A stretch of DNA of 64,000 nt, taken from contig JBMNCQ010000065.1 in the NCBI GenBank assembly GCA_049366715.1, positions 86,453 to 150,452 on the forward strand. The letters are read 5' to 3'. Position 1 is the first letter of the stretch. Every line of letters begins with the position of its first letter. Under the pieces are notes generated by a model. The model was not told the origin of the DNA. It saw only the letters and a list, made by a program, of their open reading frames with translations, and searched no databases. A program made the position numbers and the translations under genes. Shown one piece after another: positions 25,370 through 33,638 of this stretch. The DNA is from JBMNCQ01 sp049366715 (GTDB lineage: Bacteria; Bacillota; Peptococcia; Peptococcales; BICA1-8).

Positions 25370-26365
25370 TTGGCAGTTAAGTATCAGGACTATTATCAGT
25401 TATTAGGAATAGCAAGGGAGGCATCCCAAAAAGAAATTCAGGCGGCTTTTCGCAAGGCTGCCCGGAAATATCATCCTGATGTCAATAAATCTCCGGAAGC
25501 AGAAGAAAAATTCAAGCTGATTAATGAGGCTTATGAAGTATTAAAAGATCCTGAAAAAAGGAAACTCTATGACCAATTAGGTTCAAATTGGCAAGCGGGA
25601 CAGGATTTCAGACCACCCCCCGGCTGGGAACAAGCAAATCATGGCCCGAGCGGATCCGGAGGGTATTATTATACCAGCAGCAACGATTTTGGGGACTTCA
25701 ATTTCAGTGATTTCTTTCAAGAAATTTTTGGCGGCGGGAGTGGTTTTAGGAATTTTAGTCCCCGGGGCGGTTCCCGGGGCAACTGGTCGCAAAAAGGCGA
25801 AGACCGGGAGGCTGAGCTTAGCATCACTTTAGAGGAGGCTTACCGGGGAGCTGTCAAAACCATTCAATTACAGGTAATGGAAGAACAAGGCGGCGGTCAA
25901 TTGCTAAGAAAGACCAAGAGTTATGATATAAAAATTCCTGCCGGAACTGTGGAGGGAAGTAAGATCCGTTTAAAAGGCCAGGGTAGTCCCGGCATTGGCG
26001 GAGGGCCGCCGGGTGATATTTATTTAAAGATTAATATTGCTCCCCATAATACCTATGGCATAGACGGAGCCGATTTATCCACTGAAATTAAAATATCTCC
26101 CTGGGCAGCCATTTTAGGAACTAAAGTAGATGTACCTACTTTAGACGGTAAGGTTCAAATGACCATACCTCCGGGAACGCAGAGTGAACAGCGGTTTCGC
26201 TTAAAAGGAAAAGGGATTCCCCAAAAATCTGCCCCCGGGGATTTATATGCGAAAATTAGAATTTCCATACCGAAAGTGATCAGTAAAGAAGAAAAAGAGC
26301 TGATCGAAAAACTGGCCCGGATTTCTGCTTCTGAACCCCAAAACAAGCAGGGGGGGATAAATTGA
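25370..26365 (+). CDS. cbpA: DnaJ-like co-chaperone CbpA (no zinc finger)
   Basis: Class II J-domain protein, 331 aa. The J domain covers residues 5-70 with the HPD triad (KYHPDVN). Next comes a Gly/Phe-rich region (about 75-140), then two C-terminal beta domains (DREAELSITLEEAYRGA, then GAILGTKVDVPTLDG-like text). The CxxCxGxG zinc repeats of DnaJ are absent, so it is CbpA-like. The TTG at 25370 has AGGAGGTGG ahead; the GTG at 25361 lies inside that ribosome site. It stimulates DnaK ATPase. Its TGA overlaps the next ATG. Confidence 0.93.
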   Translation: MAVKYQDYYQLLGIAREASQKEIQAAFRKAARKYHPDVNKSPEAEEKFKLINEAYEVLKDPEKRKLYDQLGSNWQAGQDFRPPPGWEQANHGPSGSGGYYYTSSNDFGDFNFSDFFQEIFGGGSGFRNFSPRGGSRGNWSQKGEDREAELSITLEEAYRGAVKTIQLQVMEEQGGGQLLRKTKSYDIKIPAGTVEGSKIRLKGQGSPGIGGGPPGDIYLKINIAPHNTYGIDGADLSTEIKISPWAAILGTKVDVPTLDGKVQMTIPPGTQSEQRFRLKGKGIPQKSAPGDLYAKIRISIPKVISKEEKELIEKLARISASEPQNKQGGIN

Positions 26366-26685
26366 TGGATAAGAGATATCAAATGATTTTTCAATACCGC
26401 TGTCCCCGTTGTGATCAGCGGGAATGTTTATCTTTAGAAGAATTTGCCGCCCGGTGCGGAGTACACCAGGAATTTATCTGCCGATTATTAGAACTGGGCA
26501 TATTGGATTACAGCGGCCCGATGGAGTCGCCGTGTTTTACGGCAGAGGAAGCAGCCAAAGTCCAAAAGATCATCAGACTCCGCAAGGACTTAGGCCTTAA
26601 TTTATTAGGAGTGGGTTTGGTTTTAGATTTATTAGATGAAATAGAAATGCTGCGCAGGCAAATCGAAAAATTACGCCGGTGGTAA
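26365..26685 (+). CDS. CbpM/HspR-like MerR-type protein
   Basis: 106-aa MerR-fold protein. The N-terminus has CPRCDQREC, then a helix-turn-helix (LEEFAARCGVHQEFICRLLE) and a C-terminal coiled coil (EIEMLRRQIEKLRRW). In Proteobacteria CbpM binds and inhibits CbpA; in Actinobacteria and others HspR represses dnaK-clpB operons. Its place between cbpA and clpB fits either. The CxxC-x4-C group could bind a metal. The ATG at 26365 overlaps the cbpA stop. Which role it has is undecided. Confidence 0.8.
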   Translation: MDKRYQMIFQYRCPRCDQRECLSLEEFAARCGVHQEFICRLLELGILDYSGPMESPCFTAEEAAKVQKIIRLRKDLGLNLLGVGLVLDLLDEIEMLRRQIEKLRRW

Positions 26686-26703
26686 GTTAAAGGGGGAATA
26701 AAA

Positions 26704-29316
26704 ATGGATTTAAACCGTTTGACGCAGAAATCTCTGGAAGCGGTTCAACAAGCAGAATCAAAGGCTGTTACTTATGGAAATCCGGAGATAGACATAGAAC
26801 ATCTGCTGTTGTCTTTAATTGAGCAGGATGAAGGCCTGGTCCCCAGGCTCCTGCATAAGATGGAGGCAGACCCGGCAGGTTTACGGCAGGAAATCGAGGT
26901 TTTACTGGGGAGAAAGCCGCAAATAACCGGCCCCGGCCGTGAGCCGGGCAAAATATACGTCAGTAACAAGGTCAACAGTGTTTTTGTGCAGGCAGAAGAA
27001 GAAGCCAAAAGATTAAAAGATGAATACATTTCTGTTGAACACCTTTTTTTAGGAATCATTAATGAAACAGAAAACAGCAGTTTGGGAAAAATACTCCGGA
27101 AATCTGGCATTACCAAAGATAAATTTTTAAAAGTTCTCACAGAAGTCCGGGGCAGTCAGCGTGTAACCAGTAATAATCCGGAAGCGACCTATGAGGCCCT
27201 GGAAAAATACGGTCATGATTTAGTAAAGGATGCCAGGACAAATAAACTGGACCCTGTAATTGGCCGGGACGGTGAAATCCGGCATGTAATCAGAATTCTA
27301 TCCCGGAAGACAAAAAATAACCCGGTTTTAATCGGTGAACCGGGTGTGGGAAAGACGGCTATTGTGGAAGGTCTGGCCCACCGTATTGTCAGGGGGGATG
27401 TACCTGAAGGCTTAAAAGATAAAAAATTAATTTCTCTGGATATGGGAGCCCTGGTCGCCGGTGCCAAATACCGGGGCGAATTTGAAGAAAGGTTAAAAGC
27501 CGTTCTGCAGGAGGTCAAAAGCAGCCGGGGAGAGGTGATCCTTTTCATTGACGAGATCCACAATATCGTAGGGGCCGGCAAAGCGGAAGGTTCCATGGAT
27601 GCCGGCAATATGCTGAAACCGATGCTGGCCAGGGGAGAACTGCATTGTATCGGTGCTACCACTTTGGATGAATACCGCAAATATATTGAAAAGGACGCTG
27701 CCCTGGAGAGAAGGTTCCAGCCGGTAATGGTTGCCGAGCCGACGGTAGAAGACACAATTTCTATTCTAAGAGGATTAAAAGAGCGTTTTGAAGTTTTTCA
27801 CGGTGTGAAAATCCATGATAATGCTTTAGTAACGGCGGCAGTTTTATCAAACCGCTATATAACCGACCGCTTTTTACCGGATAAGGCGATAGATTTAGTC
27901 GATGAAGCCTGTGCCTTAATTAGAACAGAGATAGATTCCCTGCCTTCCGAGCTTGATGAAGTAGCACGGAGGGTCATGCAGCTGGAGATTGAGGAAGCGG
28001 CTTTGAAAAAGGAGAAAGACAAGGCCAGCCGGGAGCGTCTGGAGAACCTGCAAAAAGAACTGGCTGATTTAAAAGAGCAGCTCTCCACGATGAGGGCCCA
28101 GTGGGAAAATGAAAAAAAGGCAATTCAAGCCGTCCAAAAACTGCGGGAAGATTTAGAGCAAATTCACCAGGAAGTAGAGAGGGCGGAAAGGGAATATGAC
28201 CTTAATAAAGCCGCCGAACTAAAATATGGCAAGCTGCCGGAAATGGAGAAAAAGCTTCTTGAGGAAGAAAAGAAACTTGTCGAGAACCGTCAGGAATATT
28301 CTTTGTTACGAGAAGAAGTAAGTGATGAGGAAATCGCCCGGATCATAGCGCGCTGGACCGGGATCCCTCTGGCCAAGCTGGTTGAAGGAGAAAGGGAAAA
28401 GCTTTTAAAGCTGGATGAAATTCTCCATAATCGGGTTGTCGGGCAAAAGGAAGCGGTACAAAGGGTAAGTGATGCAATTATCAGGGCCCGGGCCGGTATT
28501 AAAGATCCCCGCAGACCAATCGGTTCCTTTATCTTTTTAGGACCTACCGGTGTCGGAAAAACCGAATTAGCCAAGACCTTAGCCCAGGCTCTTTTTGACA
28601 GCGCAGAGAATATTGTGCGTATCGATATGAGTGAATATATGGAAAAACATGCCGTATCACGTTTAATTGGTGCCCCTCCCGGATATGTAGGCTATGAGGA
28701 AGGGGGCCAGCTAACTGAAGCGGTACGGAGAAAGCCTTATTCCGTACTCCTGTTGGATGAAATTGAAAAGGCCCATCATGATGTGTTTAATATCCTCCTC
28801 CAGGTATTGGATGACGGAAGAATAACAGATTCTCACGGCAGGACGGTGGACTTTAAAAATACAATAATCATCATGACTTCAAACATCGGCTCTACTCATC
28901 TCTTAGAAGGAATAAAGGAGAAGGGGCAAATAACAGATGCCTGCAGGGAGCTGGTTATGCGTGATTTGCGGCTGCACTTCCGTCCGGAATTTTTAAACCG
29001 GGTAGATGATATTATTCTCTTTACGCCTTTGACAACTGCGGAAATCGCTAAAATCGTCGAGTTATTAATCGATGACTTACGGGGGCGCTTAGAAGACCGG
29101 CAAATAACTTTAGAACTCAGTGAAGAAGCTAAGAAATTTGTTGCAGCAGAAGGCTATGATCCTGTATTCGGGGCCCGGCCTTTGAAAAGATTCCTGCAGA
29201 GAAATATCGAAACCCTGATCGCACGGGCTTTAATCGGTGGTAAGATTCTGGATGGAGCGAGGCTGAAAGTTGATTATACAGATGGTGAGTTGAAGCTGGA
29301 TTGGGAAAATCCTTGA
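26704..29316 (+). CDS. clpB: ATP-dependent disaggregase ClpB
   Basis: Hexameric AAA+ disaggregase working with DnaK; 870 aa, full length. The order is N domain (1-150), first AAA+ with GEPGVGKTA, the ClpB-type middle coiled coil (about 400-530, rich in K and E), second AAA+ with GPTGVGKTE, and the C-terminal domain. AAAGGGGGAA precedes the ATG. It is the last gene of the dnaK-cbpA-cbpM-clpB operon. Confidence 0.98.
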   Translation: MDLNRLTQKSLEAVQQAESKAVTYGNPEIDIEHLLLSLIEQDEGLVPRLLHKMEADPAGLRQEIEVLLGRKPQITGPGREPGKIYVSNKVNSVFVQAEEEAKRLKDEYISVEHLFLGIINETENSSLGKILRKSGITKDKFLKVLTEVRGSQRVTSNNPEATYEALEKYGHDLVKDARTNKLDPVIGRDGEIRHVIRILSRKTKNNPVLIGEPGVGKTAIVEGLAHRIVRGDVPEGLKDKKLISLDMGALVAGAKYRGEFEERLKAVLQEVKSSRGEVILFIDEIHNIVGAGKAEGSMDAGNMLKPMLARGELHCIGATTLDEYRKYIEKDAALERRFQPVMVAEPTVEDTISILRGLKERFEVFHGVKIHDNALVTAAVLSNRYITDRFLPDKAIDLVDEACALIRTEIDSLPSELDEVARRVMQLEIEEAALKKEKDKASRERLENLQKELADLKEQLSTMRAQWENEKKAIQAVQKLREDLEQIHQEVERAEREYDLNKAAELKYGKLPEMEKKLLEEEKKLVENRQEYSLLREEVSDEEIARIIARWTGIPLAKLVEGEREKLLKLDEILHNRVVGQKEAVQRVSDAIIRARAGIKDPRRPIGSFIFLGPTGVGKTELAKTLAQALFDSAENIVRIDMSEYMEKHAVSRLIGAPPGYVGYEEGGQLTEAVRRKPYSVLLLDEIEKAHHDVFNILLQVLDDGRITDSHGRTVDFKNTIIIMTSNIGSTHLLEGIKEKGQITDACRELVMRDLRLHFRPEFLNRVDDIILFTPLTTAEIAKIVELLIDDLRGRLEDRQITLELSEEAKKFVAAEGYDPVFGARPLKRFLQRNIETLIARALIGGKILDGARLKVDYTDGELKLDWENP

Positions 29317-29381
29317 AAATACCAGGCTAAATGTCTGAGCGGTGTGTGACAAACGATAGCTTTATGATAAAAATTCCGTTC

Positions 29382-29488
29382 TTGTCACTGCGAGGAACGA
29401 AGCAGTCTCTCTTTTAAGCTTTGCTAAATAAGGTTTTGTAAAGTGAATAAAACCGAGATTGCTTCGCCGTACCCCCTCGCAATGACAA
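29382..29488. repeat. Imperfect inverted repeat of the TGTCAYTGCGAGG...CTCGCAATGACA type
   Basis: Left arm TGTCACTGCGAGGAACGAAG with CAGTCTC; right arm GAGATTGCTTCGCC with CCTCGCAATGACA; arms about 25-30 bp. Elements of this wording are dispersed in many bacterial genomes. It occupies most of the 318-base gap between clpB and ybaK. One terminator is also there; no gene. Confidence 0.75.
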
Positions 29489-29512
29489 TTTCAAGACCTT
29501 GTCAACAGTTTA

Positions 29513-29538
29513 ACCAGACCAAATGTCTGGTGTTTTTT
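29513..29538 (+). terminator. Terminator downstream of clpB
   Basis: ACCAGAC, loop CAAAT, GTCTGGT, then G and a six-T run. Confidence 0.75.
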
Positions 29539-29634
29539 ATGTGCGGGGACGTATCGGCTTAAGAGTGAAAATGCATCACATGAATGTGGACATTACCTGA
29601 TGCCTCAGCTTTGCGGACAGCTTAAAGGAGGCAG

Positions 29635-30102
29635 TTATGTCAACTGTCCGGTCCCGGCCTTAACCAGCTTTTTTAGATCAAGAGGATTAATTTCGATCTG
29701 TAAGCCTCTCAGCCCGGCACTTAGTAAAATCGTAGCATAATGAAAAGCACTTTCATGAAGATAGGTGGGATAGTTTTTTTTCATGCCGATGGGGGAAACC
29801 CCGCCTCTGATATAGCCTGTTAAAGGAAGAACTTCTTTTAAGGCAACCAACTCAACTTTTTTATTGCCGCTGATGCCGGCCAGCGCTTTTAAATTAAGTT
29901 CCTCTCCTCCGGGAAGACAGGCTATGATTATACCGGTCTTATCTCCCCTAGCAACAAGGGTCTTAAAAACCCTTTCTAAAGGCCAGCCTACTTTCCCGGC
30001 TACATTTTCCGCACTTAGATCATTTTCATCAACCTGGTATTGGTGCATGATATATGTAATTTTCGCTTGTTCCAAAATCCTGGCGGCGTTGGTTTTTTTC
30101 AT
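29635..30102 (-). CDS. ybaK: Cys-tRNA(Pro)/Cys-tRNA(Cys) deacylase, YbaK/EbsC family
   Basis: Editing enzyme that hydrolyses mischarged Cys-tRNA(Pro), 155 aa, full length. Text: NAARILEQAKITY, VFKTLVARGDK, LPGGEELNLKALA, and the YbaK signature GYIRGGVSPIGMKK. The ATG at 30102 has AAGGAAG 7 bases upstream; an in-frame ATG six bases earlier sits against the ribosome site. It is the only minus-strand gene in this stretch and stands alone. Confidence 0.92.
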   Translation of the reverse strand: MKKTNAARILEQAKITYIMHQYQVDENDLSAENVAGKVGWPLERVFKTLVARGDKTGIIIACLPGGEELNLKALAGISGNKKVELVALKEVLPLTGYIRGGVSPIGMKKNYPTYLHESAFHYATILLSAGLRGLQIEINPLDLKKLVKAGTGQLT

Positions 30103-30313
30103 GTTCATACTTCCTTTCCGAGCTAATCTCAAACATTATTATAGCACTAAGCAGTTCTTAATGGAAAACGAGTTGGCGGCGGAGGATACAAAGATGCTTA
30201 CCGGTGAGAATATTGCGCAGCCAATAGTTTATATTTCAATATTATTTAAATTTTTAAAAAATTCCGGCAATTGCTCTTGAAAATTGGCAAAAAAAGGAGT
30301 AAAATAATAAAAA

Positions 30314-30346
30314 GGTTGGTATACGAACAAAACGCAAACGTACTTT
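30314..30346 (+). promoter_or_regulatory. Candidate operator upstream of dctM (site 1)
   Basis: GTATACG, 13 bases, CGTAC, with an internal AACGC. The same arrangement with the same spacing occurs at 49357-49389 (about 24 of 34 positions identical). It lies about 30 bases before the dctM start. Confidence 0.6.
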
Positions 30347-30372
30347 ATTTTGAGGAAGGGGAGGTTAAGGAA

Positions 30373-31674
30373 GTGGGGCCTGAAGTAGTAGGGATTATTG
30401 GTATTGTGGGCTTGATTGCATTACTATTTTCGGGGATTTCAGTAGGTATAGCGATGGCGATTGTCGGGGTTTTAGGGTTTGCTTTTTTAAATGGGATAGG
30501 ACCGGCTTTAGGTCTTTTTATGACGGTGCCTTATTCAACTGTAGCAAGTTACAGCATGAGCGTAGTTCCGTTATTTATGTTAATGGGTCAATTTGCTTTT
30601 TATTCCGGGGTGAGCAAGGATCTTTATGTAACGGCCAATAGCTGGCTGGGTCATTTCCGGGGCGGTCTGGCGATGGCAAGTATTGGAGCCTCGGCTATGT
30701 TTGCTGCTATTTGCGGTTCTAGTCCCGCGACCACTGCAACGATTGGCTCCGTTGCCTTACCGGAAATGAAAAAATTCCAATACAACCGGGCTTTCTCCTG
30801 CGCAAGTCTGGCTGCCGGGGGAACTTTAGGAATTTTGATTCCCCCCAGTGTTGGATTTATTGTCTATGGAGTGGTAGCGGAACAATCTATTGGTAAGCTT
30901 TTCCTTGCAGGCATTATTCCGGGAGTATTACTAGCCACTATGTATATGCTGGCCATACATCTTGTGGTGAAAAGCAATCCCCGGCTGGCTCCCCGGGGAG
31001 CACATACTACCCTAAGAGAAAAAATTGCTTCTCTTAAAGGTACCTGGCCGATGCTGATGCTTTTTTTCGGAATTATGGTCGGGATCATGGGAGGTATTTT
31101 TACAGCCAATGAAGCGGGTGCGATGGGCGCCTTTGGGGCATTTTTGTTTTTACTATTTCGCAGAAAGTGTACCTGGAGCAATATGATCAATTGTATGGTT
31201 GAAACCCTGACCATCACCAGTATGATTTTTCTGATTCTAATTGGGGCCTATTTATTTAGTTATTTTTTAACTTTAAGTCAGTTGCCGGAACTTTTAGTTA
31301 ATGTCCTGACAGGGCTTACCGTGCCGCCGACCGTTATCCTTACGGCATTGTTGTTAATGTATCTGGTTTTAGGCTGTGTTATGGATTCCCTTTGCATGAT
31401 TGTGATCACAACTCCTATTTTTTTACCTGTTGTGATGCAGTTAGGAGTAGATCCCATCTGGTATGGGGTCATGATGGTAGTTGCTATGGAACAGGGACAG
31501 ATTACCCCGCCGGTAGGAATCAATCTTTATGTAATCACCGGGGTAGCCAAAGATGTTCCGATGCATGAAATCTTCCGGTATATTTTACCCTATATTATTA
31601 CATTGGTTATTTTTATGTTTTTATTGATTGCTTTTCCGCAGCTTTCACTCTTTCTACCAAATCTCATGAGTTAA
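30373..31674 (+). CDS. dctM: TRAP transporter large permease DctM
   Basis: Large membrane subunit of a TRAP-type, sodium-driven dicarboxylate or organic-acid importer. It is 433 aa from GTG 30373, the normal DctM size with about 12 helices. Text: SYSMSVVPLFMLMGQFAFYSG, AAICGSSPATTATIGSVALP, AAGGTLGILIPPSVGFIVYG, PPVGINLYVITGVAKD. The open frame extends upstream to 30271, but GGGGAGG precedes the GTG and the homologous text begins there. The gene order M-P-Q differs from the usual P-Q-M. Confidence 0.94.
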   Translation: MGPEVVGIIGIVGLIALLFSGISVGIAMAIVGVLGFAFLNGIGPALGLFMTVPYSTVASYSMSVVPLFMLMGQFAFYSGVSKDLYVTANSWLGHFRGGLAMASIGASAMFAAICGSSPATTATIGSVALPEMKKFQYNRAFSCASLAAGGTLGILIPPSVGFIVYGVVAEQSIGKLFLAGIIPGVLLATMYMLAIHLVVKSNPRLAPRGAHTTLREKIASLKGTWPMLMLFFGIMVGIMGGIFTANEAGAMGAFGAFLFLLFRRKCTWSNMINCMVETLTITSMIFLILIGAYLFSYFLTLSQLPELLVNVLTGLTVPPTVILTALLLMYLVLGCVMDSLCMIVITTPIFLPVVMQLGVDPIWYGVMMVVAMEQGQITPPVGINLYVITGVAKDVPMHEIFRYILPYIITLVIFMFLLIAFPQLSLFLPNLMS

Positions 31675-31764
31675 GTATTCCGGGAGTATGGCTGAAAAAG
31701 GGGGGATTAGAAGAGCTCGGGTCTGGTTACGGATGAAGAATAATATTTTAGGAGGGAAGAATTA

Positions 31765-32853
31765 ATGAATGGGAAGGTTTTAAAGTTATTTGTGCTTGGT
31801 TTGCTTGTAACGATAATGGCATCTTTGGTTATTGGCTGCGGAGGGACGGAACAGGCTCAAGAAGAGACGGCACCGGCTCAGAGCGGAGAACCGGAAAAGG
31901 TATATGAATTTAAATTAGCTCATCATGAGCCGACCGGTTCCCCGCTTAATATCCGCTTTGAAGAATGGGCCAAAGAGGTCGAAAAGAAGAGTGAGGGAAG
32001 AATAAAAATTAAAGTATACCCTGGAGAGACACTGGGTAAAGGACGGGATATGCTCCCGATGATCGAACAGGGAGTCACCGATATAGGCTGGGTCGTAATC
32101 CCCTTTTTCCCCGGACAATTTCTTACTGCGGAAGGATTAGCCATGCCCATGCTGGGAGCCGGTTCTTCTAAAGCGGCAGCTCTCACCTTATGGGATTTGT
32201 ACCAGGCAAATGAAGATATGCAGCAAGCATTTTCAAAGGTTAAAGTTGTGTGTTTTACGGCCAGCGGCTATCAATTCCTGGCTACCAGCAAAAAGAAAGT
32301 CGAAAAACTGGAAGACTTGCAAGGGTTGAACATCAGGGTGCCTGGCTGGGGTGCTTCTGAATTTATGAAAGCGGCAGGGGGAAGTCCTATTTTTATGCCG
32401 CCTCCGGAGATGTACGAAGCCCTTGAAAAAGGTGTTATCGACGGGTATATTTTAGACTGGCTGGGGACAGACAGCAATAGGCTCTATGAAGTTGCCAACT
32501 ATGTTTGTAATGTTCCGATCATATCCAATCCGCAGTCTTTGCTGATGAATAAAGCAAAATTTGCAAGCTTACCTCCTGATCTCCAGGAAATCATGGATGA
32601 AATGGGCGGAGCCTGGGGATCGGAATATATTACATCGTGCTTTGATGAATCGGACGCTCCCGGGATAGAAAACTTTACAAAGCTGGATAAAGAAGTATAT
32701 GAACTCGCACCGGAGGAACAAGCCAGATGGAAAGAAGTTGCCAGGCCGATTTGGAATATGTGGATTGAGACAAACAAAGATAAGATTGATGCTCAGCAGG
32801 CAATAGATCAATATATTGAACTGGTTGATGAGAATAATCGTAAATTTGAATAA
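31765..32853 (+). CDS. dctP: TRAP transporter solute-binding lipoprotein DctP
   Basis: Extracytoplasmic binding protein, 362 aa. The lipoprotein signal ends LVIGC (Cys25). DctP text includes FKLAHHEPTGSPLN, and LNIRVPG carries the conserved carboxylate-binding Arg. The ligand is therefore probably an organic acid. GGAGGGAAG precedes the ATG. A strong stem-loop after the stop probably raises its message level over dctQ. Confidence 0.94.
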   Translation: MNGKVLKLFVLGLLVTIMASLVIGCGGTEQAQEETAPAQSGEPEKVYEFKLAHHEPTGSPLNIRFEEWAKEVEKKSEGRIKIKVYPGETLGKGRDMLPMIEQGVTDIGWVVIPFFPGQFLTAEGLAMPMLGAGSSKAAALTLWDLYQANEDMQQAFSKVKVVCFTASGYQFLATSKKKVEKLEDLQGLNIRVPGWGASEFMKAAGGSPIFMPPPEMYEALEKGVIDGYILDWLGTDSNRLYEVANYVCNVPIISNPQSLLMNKAKFASLPPDLQEIMDEMGGAWGSEYITSCFDESDAPGIENFTKLDKEVYELAPEEQARWKEVARPIWNMWIETNKDKIDAQQAIDQYIELVDENNRKFE

Positions 32854-32866
32854 TCCCTCACCCCTT

Positions 32867-32903
32867 AGGACTGAGCCGGCTTTGACCCGGTCGGCTCAGT
32901 CCT
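32867..32903 (+). terminator. Stem-loop after dctP
   Basis: AGGACTGAGCCG (32867-32878) pairs with CGGCTCAGTCCT (32892-32903). No long T-run follows. Typical of differential expression of binding-protein genes. Confidence 0.6.
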
Positions 32904-32939
32904 TCATAAAAAATTAATTAAACAGGGGAGGAGTAATGG

Positions 32940-33494
32940 ATGATAAGAAAATGTGCGGAAAAACTTACTGCAATAATAAGCCCTATTAATCAAGGCCTGG
33001 CTGTGCTTGGTGCAATTACTTTAAATCTGATCATGCTGCTGACCACCATCGATGTTTCCGGCCGGTTTCTTTTTAACAAACCCTTTATTGGTACTTATGA
33101 GTGTGTAGAATATGGCTTGGTTGTAACTATATTTTGCGGGATGGCGATTACACAAGTTAAAAAGCAGCATGTTAATGTCAATATCCTTATGGGCAGATTG
33201 CAGGGCCGTATATTGTACGGCGTGCAAAGTATCAGCTATCTGGCAAGTATTGTAATTATCATTCTTTTTATTTGGGGTGGAATTAAACAATTTAATAATA
33301 TTTATCAGGCCAATCAGGTTTCCAACATTTTAATGATTCCGCAATGGCCGTTTCAATTAATCCTGGTGATCGGAGTTTCCTTATTCTGCTTGACATTGTT
33401 AGGAGATTTTTTGAATTCTCTGGCCAATTTCTTAGACGCGAGAATAAAAGCTCCGGCGGATGATGAGGGGATAAAGTCCCCGCCTGCTTTATAA
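32940..33494 (+). CDS. dctQ: TRAP transporter small permease DctQ
   Basis: Small four-helix subunit, 184 aa. Text: LNLIMLLTTIDVSGRFLFNKPFIG-like first helices, GMAITQVKKQHVNV, and WPFQLILVIGVSLF near the end. GGGGAGGAG precedes the ATG. With DctM and DctP it completes the importer that heads the 30-54 kb catabolic block. Confidence 0.93.
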   Translation: MIRKCAEKLTAIISPINQGLAVLGAITLNLIMLLTTIDVSGRFLFNKPFIGTYECVEYGLVVTIFCGMAITQVKKQHVNVNILMGRLQGRILYGVQSISYLASIVIIILFIWGGIKQFNNIYQANQVSNILMIPQWPFQLILVIGVSLFCLTLLGDFLNSLANFLDARIKAPADDEGIKSPPAL

Positions 33495-33598
33495 ACCATA
33501 ATTATGGGAAAATAAAAAAATGCCGTCTGTGATGTTGACATAATATTTGAAATTAATGGAAAATAAGCTTGCAGAAAATTGTATGTAGATGTATAATA

Positions 33599-33621
33599 CA
33601 TATACGAACATAATTTTGAGA
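33599..33621 (+). promoter_or_regulatory. Candidate operator upstream of the molybdoenzyme operon (site 4)
   Basis: TATACGAACA (33601-33610) matches site 1 upstream of dctM over 10 bases, 29 bases before the molybdoenzyme start. The right half of the motif is not clear here. Confidence 0.4.
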
Positions 33622-33638
33622 CAAAAGGGGGGGTATTT

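Noticed and set aside
23437..29316. CIRCE or HAIR heat-shock element
   Set aside because: Neither GCACTC-N9-GAGTGC nor CTTGAGT-N7-ACTCAAG is present upstream of dnaK.
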